Assembly (NCBI GenBank): GCA_001567115.1
Contig: LMZT01000060.1
Span: 1-40,028 of the forward strand
Reading direction: 5' to 3'
From: Candidatus Hinthialibacteria bacterium OLB16
GTDB lineage: Bacteria > Hinthialibacterota > Hinthialibacteria > OLB16
Length of the DNA: 40,028 bases
Shown in pieces: positions 34,562-40,028 of the stretch. Under the pieces are notes generated by a model. The model saw only the letters and a list, made by a program, of their open reading frames with translations, did no database searches and was not told where the DNA came from. The position numbers were made by a program, and so were the translations under genes. Position 1 is the stretch's first letter; each line of letters starts with the position of its first letter.

Positions 34562-34595
34562 CAACACCTTCAACATTCACCACTGCGATACTAAA

Positions 34596-34624
34596 AGCCC
34601 CCTGGGAGAGCCTTCCAGGGGGCT
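34596..34624 (+). terminator. strong hairpin terminator after the 91-residue protein gene
   Basis: AGCCCCCTGG (34596-34605) and CCAGGGGGCT (34615-34624) form a perfect ten-pair stem with a nine-base loop, 35 bases after the stop codon. The following GTTCACTTCTTCTC is only moderately T-rich. Confidence 0.72.
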
Positions 34625-34772
34625 GTTCACTTCTTCTCGCCCGGCAATTCCGATCCTGGGACCATCAGGTTTTGAATCTTCAGTTTTCAAAGCCACCTGA
34701 GAAGTGAACGGACCATGCCTCGCCTGTGGTGCCTGAATGGAATCAAATCCCTCCTTGTGAAAAAGCAGGTTA

Positions 34773-34800
34773 TTGACTTGACACTATCCACAATTATACT
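34773..34800 (+). promoter_or_regulatory. promoter of the DUF58 gene, with very short leader
   Basis: TTGACT (34773-34778), 16-base spacer, TATACT (34795-34800), then 11 bases to the ATG at 34812. No ribosome binding site fits between them, so a leaderless or nearly leaderless message is likely. Confidence 0.62.
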
Positions 34801-34811
34801 TGTGAATTGTT

Positions 34812-35774
34812 ATGGGTGCTGGTGTGGATAAGTCCTATTCTGGCTCGCAATGGCTGGATCCTCATGTCATTTCATCACTTGAGTCGCTGGAATTTCTGGC
34901 GACCCAGGTTGTTGAAGGGACTATCACCGGTCTGCATACATCCCCATTTCATGGATATAACCAGGAGTTTGCCGAGCATCGGCCCTATCAGTCAGGCGAT
35001 GAGATTCGCCATCTGGACTGGAAGCTGCTCGGCCGAACCGACCGCCTGTATATCAAGCAATTCGAGGCGGATACAAACCTTCGAGCCACACTTGTGCTGG
35101 ATGCCAGCGGATCGATGGACTTCAGCGGGCAGGACCAGCCGCACATCGAAGGAGCGCGCTCATCCAGGCATACGGGCCTGACCAAGTATGACTATGCCCG
35201 CCGCCTGGCAGCCTGCCTTGCGTATCTTCTGATACGGCAAAGGGATGCAACCGGGCTGGCAATCATCGACCAGGCAATTCGCGCCTATATCCCTGCAAGG
35301 GGATCCGGCTCGCATTTAAGGAATATTCTCGAGGCTCTGGATGGCGCAACTCCGGGGGGAGAGACTTCGCTGGCGGTCAACCTGTCGAATCTGGCAGCCC
35401 AGATTCAACGGCGGGGATTGATCCTGTTGATATCGGACCTGATCGATAACCCGGATGAGGTGATCGAGAGCCTGAAACTGTTGCGTCACAGGAAACATGA
35501 GGTGATCGTATTTCATCTCATGGACCGGCAGGAATGGGATCTGGAATATGAAGGCGGAATTCGGTTCAGAGATCCCGAAGGAAGCGAGACCATTGATTCC
35601 GATCCGGTTCGCTTAAGAGCGGGCTATAAGAAAATGATTGAGGATGTGTGCAGCCGGTATCGGGATGGATGCCTGGAACATGGCATTGGCTATGAATGGG
35701 TTTTTACGGACACACCGCTCGAGAGGCTGATACTGTCGTTTCTGGCCAAGAGAAATGGCGTGCGCCGTCAGTAA
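34812..35774 (+). CDS. DUF58 domain protein (vWA-like)
   Basis: The 320-residue protein has the DUF58 hallmark FAEHRPYQSGDEIRHLDWKLLGRTDRLYIKQFEADTNLRATLVLDASGSM (about residues 55-103). It combines the Y-x-x-G-D-x-x-R-x-x-D-W motif with a MIDAS-like DxSGS. It continues as a von Willebrand A-like fold (RGLILLISDLIDNPDEVIESLKLLRHRKHEVIVFHLMD). There are no membrane helices, unlike many DUF58 proteins. Family members usually pair with a MoxR ATPase and vWA proteins in envelope functions; here the closest AAA+ candidate is at 22346, 11 kb away. The gene is followed after 39 bases by a lytic transglycosylase gene. The start lacks a ribosome binding site. Confidence 0.88.
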   Translation: MGAGVDKSYSGSQWLDPHVISSLESLEFLATQVVEGTITGLHTSPFHGYNQEFAEHRPYQSGDEIRHLDWKLLGRTDRLYIKQFEADTNLRATLVLDASGSMDFSGQDQPHIEGARSSRHTGLTKYDYARRLAACLAYLLIRQRDATGLAIIDQAIRAYIPARGSGSHLRNILEALDGATPGGETSLAVNLSNLAAQIQRRGLILLISDLIDNPDEVIESLKLLRHRKHEVIVFHLMDRQEWDLEYEGGIRFRDPEGSETIDSDPVRLRAGYKKMIEDVCSRYRDGCLEHGIGYEWVFTDTPLERLILSFLAKRNGVRRQ

Positions 35775-35813
35775 AAATTGAACTTGCATATTGTTATTGG
35801 GGGGCTTTACTGG

Positions 35814-36875
35814 ATGTATTTTGTGCGAAACGTGTGGACTGCCAGCTGGATTGCGTTATGCTTTTTTTCAAGCATATTCGCATCTGGAAAAAGCTGCTGG
35901 GCCGATATTTTTCATCTCACCAGCGGAAACAGGATCGATGGCCTGCTGATTCGTGAGGATGCCGCTACAGTCTCCTTCGAGATCGAGGGCGCCGGGTTAT
36001 GGACCATAGACCGCCAGACCATTACAGAGATTGAAAAAGAGAGCCCTGGCACTTACTGGATCCGCCAGGGTGAAAAGCATGCAGCCGAGAACCAGATCGA
36101 ACGCGCCCGAAGTGCTTTTCTGAAGGCCCAGAATGACCCCGAAGCCCATGACAAAGCGGTTCGAAGAGTAAAAGACCTGAGTCTGGTCGATCCGGGATAT
36201 TCGACCGATTTATCAGCCGCACTGAGCCGCATCGAACCCGCCCGGATGAACCTCCCACCGGAATCAGGCAAATCATTGGAGGAAATACCGGCCCGGATCG
36301 AACCTAAACCCCAGCCAGCACCCAAAATGGAAAATCCTGTCATCGATCCACCGGTGCAGCAGGTTTCTCTTGCCAGATCCAGTTCAGCCAGGAGCGCCCG
36401 GGTTGTGACGCGGCCTTCCGGACGAACCAATCTGGATGACATCATCCGGCGTTATTCGCAGCTGTATGGTGTCGATCCCCTGCTGGTTCGGGCCATCATC
36501 ACAGTTGAGAGTGAATGGGATCCGAAAGCCACATCGAGCAGCGGAGCACAGGGCTTGATGCAGCTCATGCCCGGCACGGCCACGAAGATGGGGATACGGA
36601 ATGCCTACGATCCAGAACAAAACATACGCGGCGGAATCAAATATCTTTCCCATCTGTTTTCAGAATTCGACAACCTGGAGCCGGAAGCACAGTGGATTCA
36701 GGTGGTTGCCGCATACCACGCAGGCCCCACCCGTCTCCGCGAAGTCGGGGATTTCCGCCAGATACCCGCCACCAACCGCTACACCCAGAAAGTCACTCGC
36801 GCCTACCAGAAACTCCATCGGGAGATGACTGAAAAGGTAGCGTATGTCGATCTGCTGCCACCCGAATTCGACTGA
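35814..36875 (+). CDS. secreted lytic transglycosylase (SLT domain)
   Basis: The ATG at 35814 gives MYFVRNVWTASWIALCFFSSIFASGKSCWA, a signal peptide; the TTG at 35778 is a poorer start. The N-terminal third (FHLTSGNRIDGLLIREDAATVSFEIEG) is a small beta module and then a helical stretch with tandem-repeat-like spacing (AENQIERARSAFLKAQNDPEAHDKAVRRVKDL). A Pro-rich linker follows. The C-terminal SLT domain starts at about residue 205 (YGVDPLLVRAIITVESEWDPKATSSSGAQGLMQLMPGTA) with catalytic Glu232, then DPEQNIRGGIKYLSHLF and VVAAYHAGPTRL. It cleaves peptidoglycan between MurNAc and GlcNAc in the periplasm. It ends eight bases before the convergent sulfur-enzyme gene. Confidence 0.92.
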   Translation: MYFVRNVWTASWIALCFFSSIFASGKSCWADIFHLTSGNRIDGLLIREDAATVSFEIEGAGLWTIDRQTITEIEKESPGTYWIRQGEKHAAENQIERARSAFLKAQNDPEAHDKAVRRVKDLSLVDPGYSTDLSAALSRIEPARMNLPPESGKSLEEIPARIEPKPQPAPKMENPVIDPPVQQVSLARSSSARSARVVTRPSGRTNLDDIIRRYSQLYGVDPLLVRAIITVESEWDPKATSSSGAQGLMQLMPGTATKMGIRNAYDPEQNIRGGIKYLSHLFSEFDNLEPEAQWIQVVAAYHAGPTRLREVGDFRQIPATNRYTQKVTRAYQKLHREMTEKVAYVDLLPPEFD

Positions 36876-36883
36876 TCCATCCA

Positions 36884-39340
36884 TCAGACAAACAGGGTCA
36901 TATTCGATTCATCAGCCATGCCCAGGAAGTTGGCGACTCCGGCGATTTCGACTCCATCGATCAACTCTTCTTTTTTGATCCCCATCACATCCATGGACAT
37001 CGAGCAGGCCACAAAGCGAACGCCGGCCTTCTGAGCACTGGCAACCAGCTCCGGCAACGAAGAGATGTTTTTTGTGCGCATGATATACTTCATCAAGCCC
37101 GCTCCCATGCCGGCCATATTCATCTGGGAGAGTTTGAGGCGGTTTGGGCCTTTCGGCATCATCATTCCGAACATGCGGTCAAGGAAACCTTTCTCGACCG
37201 GAGGAGGGGTTTCTTTGCGCAGGACATTCAGCCCCCAGAAGGTGAAGAAGATGGTGACCGGTGATCCCATGGCGACCGCTCCATTGGCAATCACGAATGT
37301 GGCCAGAACGCGATCAAGGTCATTGGAAAAACACACCAGAGTCTTTCCATCAGGCCGGGGTCCGGTGCTGCATAAACCGCCAGACTTGTCCTGCTTGCCG
37401 GCTCCGGGAGCCTGCTTGAGGATCCGTGCAAAATACTTCCCCTGTTCCGCCTTAACCTCGAGCAGCTGGTTTCCGGTGCGCTGGCACCAGGTGGGAATAT
37501 CGGATGGAAACCCCGGGTCTGAGGCAATGACTTCGAGGATTTGCCCGATCTCCATCTGATCTGTCCTGTTTTTTACCTGGACCATCGGGCCGGGACATTG
37601 CAGCCCCGAGACATCCAGGCGGATGACTTCTGAATTCGCAGAGCCGCTGGCTTCTCTGACAGACTGTTCTTTCCCTGGTTTTGGGCCATCTGGATGCTCA
37701 CCAGGCGCCTCATGCCGCCTGGCCTGAAACCATGACCAGGTTCGGTAACCGCCATTCAGATTCTTGACCCGGTACCCTTTCTGCCGAAGGAAACGCGCCG
37801 CCACATAGCCACGCATGCCGACAGCACAATAGGTGACCACCTCCCTTTCACGGGGGATTTCAGTGAATCTTTCCCGCAGTTCATCCACCGGAATCAGGAT
37901 TGAGCCAGGAAGGGCACCGGATTCGGCTTCAGCCTGGGAACGGCAATCGATCACAAGCGCATCCGCAGGGATCGAATCGGCTTCAACCGATTCAACATCC
38001 CCATTGAGAATATTGCCGGCAACAAACCCTGCGATATTGACAGGATGCTTGGCTCCGCCCCACTGGGGAGCATAGGCCAGCTCGAGATGCTCGAGGTCAT
38101 CCACCTTCAGACCGGCACGCTGGGCAGTGGCAAGCGTGTTGATGATGGAATCCACTCCAGAGCCTCCGATGACCTGGGCGCCATAGATCGAGCCTTCCGG
38201 ACTGAAGAGCAGTTTGATGCTGGCAATCCGTGCATCGGGATAATATCCGGGGTGAGAGGTCGGGTGGACATAAGCCCGGCGGTAAGGCAGCCCCGAGGTT
38301 TTCAACCTTTTTTCGCTCAAGCCAGTACAGGCGACAGCCAGATTGAAGACTTTGACAATCGAAGTGGCCTGGGTTCGGCGGTACTCGGAGTCTCTGCCGC
38401 AAATATTTCCTGCCACCAGCCTTCCCTGGCGGTTTGCGGGGCCTGCGAGCGGAACAGCGACCGGAGTTCCGGTCACAAAGTCGACCGTCTCGGCCACATC
38501 GCCGATCGCATAGATGGATGGATCACTGGTCAGCATGTGTCCATCGACCCGGATATGCCCTCGGGGACCCACATCCAGGCCGGCTTCGACAGCCAGGGTG
38601 GAGTTTGGTTTCACACCCGCACAGAGGCAGACGAAATCAGCGGCAATTCGGCTGCCGCTGGCCAGGTGGACCTCTTTTTCACCGACCTCGACCACCTTTT
38701 CAGAGAGATGAACTTTAACTCCATTCAGCTCGAGTTCCTGAAGAACCGGGCGGGCCATTTCCGGATCGATGGGAGGCATCACCTGGTCGAGGAGCTCCAC
38801 CAGGTGAACTTCCAGCCCTTTGTGGCGGAAGTTTTCAGCCAGTTCCAGTCCGATAAAGCCTCCCCCAACCACACAGACACTCCTGGAACTGGATGCTGCA
38901 TGGCTGATGTCATCCATATCCTTGAGGTTATTGAGGACAAAGACAGAAGCCTTCGAATGGATTGGAATATCCGGGCGGATCGGAGAGGCCCCAGTGGACA
39001 GAACCAGGATATCGTAGGGATGAAATGATTTTTCGCCCGTGGGGAGATCGATCACTTCCACCTGGCGGGATTCACGATCGATCCGGGTGACCCGGTGATT
39101 GACATGAATTGCCAGATCATAACGGTTCCGAAGCCCTTTTGGGGTCTGCACGAGGAGCTTCTTACGATTCTCGATGACCCCGCCGACATAATAGGGCATG
39201 CCGCAATTGGCGAAGGAGACCTCAGGCCCCTGTTCGAAGACAGTCACCTGCATGGAATCATCCAGCCTTTTGAGCCTCGCAGCACAGCTCATTCCACCCG
39301 CAACTCCACCGACGATCACAACTTTTTTTCGACATGGCAC
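36884..39340 (-). CDS. four-domain fusion: CoA-disulfide-reductase-like flavoprotein, rhodanese, TusA, DsrE
   Basis: The GTG at 39340 starts an 818-residue protein. Residues 1-450 are a pyridine-nucleotide:disulfide oxidoreductase with FAD motif GGVAGG (11-16), single redox Cys46 in FANCGMPYYVGG as in CoA-disulfide reductases, an NAD(P)H motif VVGGGFIGLELAE, and AIGDVAE. Then comes a rhodanese domain with Cys505 in YCAVGMRG. A TusA domain has Cys582 in LQCPGPM, and a C-terminal DsrE/DsrF-like domain (VCFSNDLDRVLATFVIANGAVAMGSPVTIFFTFWGL ... CSMSMDVMGIKKEEL) ends it. The chain of persulfide-carrying cysteines suggests stepwise sulfur transfer with NAD(P)H-linked reduction of a CoA or low-molecular-weight persulfide. 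It follows the CsoR/CstR-type repressor gene by 123 bases. Confidence 0.93.
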   Translation of the reverse strand: MPCRKKVVIVGGVAGGMSCAARLKRLDDSMQVTVFEQGPEVSFANCGMPYYVGGVIENRKKLLVQTPKGLRNRYDLAIHVNHRVTRIDRESRQVEVIDLPTGEKSFHPYDILVLSTGASPIRPDIPIHSKASVFVLNNLKDMDDISHAASSSRSVCVVGGGFIGLELAENFRHKGLEVHLVELLDQVMPPIDPEMARPVLQELELNGVKVHLSEKVVEVGEKEVHLASGSRIAADFVCLCAGVKPNSTLAVEAGLDVGPRGHIRVDGHMLTSDPSIYAIGDVAETVDFVTGTPVAVPLAGPANRQGRLVAGNICGRDSEYRRTQATSIVKVFNLAVACTGLSEKRLKTSGLPYRRAYVHPTSHPGYYPDARIASIKLLFSPEGSIYGAQVIGGSGVDSIINTLATAQRAGLKVDDLEHLELAYAPQWGGAKHPVNIAGFVAGNILNGDVESVEADSIPADALVIDCRSQAEAESGALPGSILIPVDELRERFTEIPREREVVTYCAVGMRGYVAARFLRQKGYRVKNLNGGYRTWSWFQARRHEAPGEHPDGPKPGKEQSVREASGSANSEVIRLDVSGLQCPGPMVQVKNRTDQMEIGQILEVIASDPGFPSDIPTWCQRTGNQLLEVKAEQGKYFARILKQAPGAGKQDKSGGLCSTGPRPDGKTLVCFSNDLDRVLATFVIANGAVAMGSPVTIFFTFWGLNVLRKETPPPVEKGFLDRMFGMMMPKGPNRLKLSQMNMAGMGAGLMKYIMRTKNISSLPELVASAQKAGVRFVACSMSMDVMGIKKEELIDGVEIAGVANFLGMADESNMTLFV

Positions 39341-39358
39341 TATCCTCTATGACTTGAT

Positions 39359-39379
39359 GGTTCATGTTTGAACCGGTTC
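39359..39379. promoter_or_regulatory. inverted-repeat cluster ahead of the sulfur-enzyme gene
   Basis: GGTTCA (39359-39364), a TGTT loop and TGAACC (39369-39374) form a six-pair inverted repeat; the right arm also pairs with the next GGTTC (39375-39379) to make GAACCGGTTC. It lies 19 bases upstream of the GTG at 39340 and may be an operator or a leader structure. Confidence 0.3.
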
Positions 39380-39463
39380 CCGCGTGTGCAGGAAAAAAAA
39401 ATCTCTGTTCTGTTTCTGTCTCCGGCGGATCAGAAACCTCTCACCTTTATATCACCAGCACGG

Positions 39464-39739
39464 TTAAAGATCGCTCAACTGCCGGGCCAGATCTTTGAGC
39501 AGGCCTGATTTCCTGTCCCTGTTTTCGAGGGCTTCTTCCAGGCAATCGTGAATATGATGCTCGAGCATGACTTTCTGGAGAGACCGGAGCGCTCCGTGCG
39601 CGGCACTGACCTGTTTGAGAATGTCGAAGCATCCCCGGTCCTCTTCGATCATTTTCTTGATTCCACGAATCTGCCCTTCGATCCGGTTGAGGCGTTCGAT
39701 TATTTTTTCACGCGCATCTGTTTCTTTGTTTTTCATCAT
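39464..39739 (-). CDS. CsoR/CstR-family (DUF156) sensor repressor
   Basis: The 91-residue protein is all-helical with the family core ERLNRIEGQIRGIKKMIEEDRGCFDILKQVSAAHGALRSLQKVMLEHHIHDC. Cys37, His62 and Cys66 match the Cys-His-Cys triad of copper-sensing CsoR. The downstream gene, however, encodes rhodanese, TusA and DsrE domains, the usual target of the persulfide sensor CstR, which works with the two cysteines. I favour a persulfide-responsive role from context, but the retained His keeps metal sensing open. It probably represses its own promoter through the ATACC-C-GGTAT site just upstream. Confidence 0.9.
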   Translation of the reverse strand: MMKNKETDAREKIIERLNRIEGQIRGIKKMIEEDRGCFDILKQVSAAHGALRSLQKVMLEHHIHDCLEEALENRDRKSGLLKDLARQLSDL

Positions 39740-39745
39740 TTACAT

Positions 39746-39756
39746 ATACCCGGTAT
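39746..39756. promoter_or_regulatory. putative CsoR/CstR operator
   Basis: ATACCCGGTAT is a perfect 5-1-5 palindrome, seven bases above the repressor start codon. It resembles the ATACC...GGTAT half-sites reported for CsoR/CstR-type repressors, though the spacer here is shorter. Confidence 0.45.
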
Positions 39757-39939
39757 GAGTATCTCCTCACTCAGGCAAACGAGTCCACCCCAGGCCAGGT
39801 AACTCACAAAAAACAAGCGTTCAATTCAAGTGTTCCATGCAACTGCTCGAAGGATCCAGGGAAAGATCGAAAAAACAAAAAGATCCCTGATGCAGACAGA
39901 TGTTTGGACTGGCGGTCATCCCTCTGATAAATTGGATCT

Positions 39940-40028
39940 ATGAAGCCTCTGATCCGATTGGCCCGGAATGTCTGTCTCATCTTCTCGACCGGGTATGTGC
40001 TGTTCTTTTATTCAGAACGTGTGTTCTG
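39940..40028 (+). CDS. start of an unidentified membrane or exported protein (cut by window end)
   Basis: The frame opens with ATG at 39940 and stays open for 29 codons to the window end. It has a basic N-terminus (MKPLIRLARN) and a hydrophobic stretch (VCLIFSTGYVLFFY) that fits a first membrane helix. No ribosome binding site is evident, and too little is visible to name a family. Confidence 0.45.
   Translation, partial: MKPLIRLARNVCLIFSTGYVLFFYSERVF

Overview
The window looks like a chromosomal piece of an uncultured Gram-negative bacterium. The support is a Wzz-type chain-length protein, parvulin and lytic-transglycosylase exoenzymes, Tat-type hydrolases and a type II pseudopilin. A pseudopilin of the GFTLIELLIVIAII...ALPNFLEAQ type, threonine/proline-rich linkers ahead of a short dockerin-like tail, and many secreted glycosidases recall the Sumerlaeota, Hydrogenedentota or Planctomycetota style of genome. 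That placement is a low-confidence inference. I see no rRNA, tRNA, CRISPR array, insertion sequence or phage gene.

Region 1 (1-5.6 kb) holds the end of an unrecognised protein, a cytoplasmic-type gamma-glutamyltransferase, the N-terminal half of a split transketolase with no partner half, and an orphan dipeptide/oligopeptide-binding lipoprotein. Region 2 (6-21.7 kb) is a carbohydrate-use locus. On the minus strand lie a three-module carbohydrate-binding secreted protein and a tight operon of pseudopilin, parvulin chaperone and LacI-family repressor. On the plus strand lie an ADP-ribosylglycohydrolase-like enzyme (frame-broken), a GPH-family sugar symporter and a GH42-like hydrolase. Two Tat-type secreted glycosidases (a GH67/GH20-like protein and a GH36 alpha-galactosidase) follow on the minus strand. 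The divergent gap at 11277-11508 has a promoter for each side, and each carries a CG-centred LacI-type operator, so the repressor probably controls both arms.

Region 3 (21.8-31.3 kb) has a lone CheY-like receiver divergent from an Mg-chelatase/MoxR-type AAA+ ATPase, a fused PssD-PssE (Alg14-Alg13) glycosyltransferase, an SDR oxidoreductase, then three plus-strand genes that all carry frame breaks: an FG-GAP surface protein, a GH95-like secreted glycosidase and a Wzz-like protein. Two of these breaks occur at the same 13-base string in the same phase.

Region 4 (31.3-36.9 kb) holds a histidine kinase and NtrC-type sigma-54 activator pair, followed by a good sigma-54 promoter that reads into an unrecognised 91-residue protein with its own terminator-like hairpin, then a DUF58 protein and a lytic transglycosylase. 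Region 5 (36.9-40 kb) is a sulfur/persulfide module: a CsoR/CstR-type repressor with a putative operator and a four-domain CoA-disulfide-reductase/rhodanese/TusA/DsrE fusion, then the start of a membrane protein cut by the window end. Coordinates of coding regions include the stop codon.
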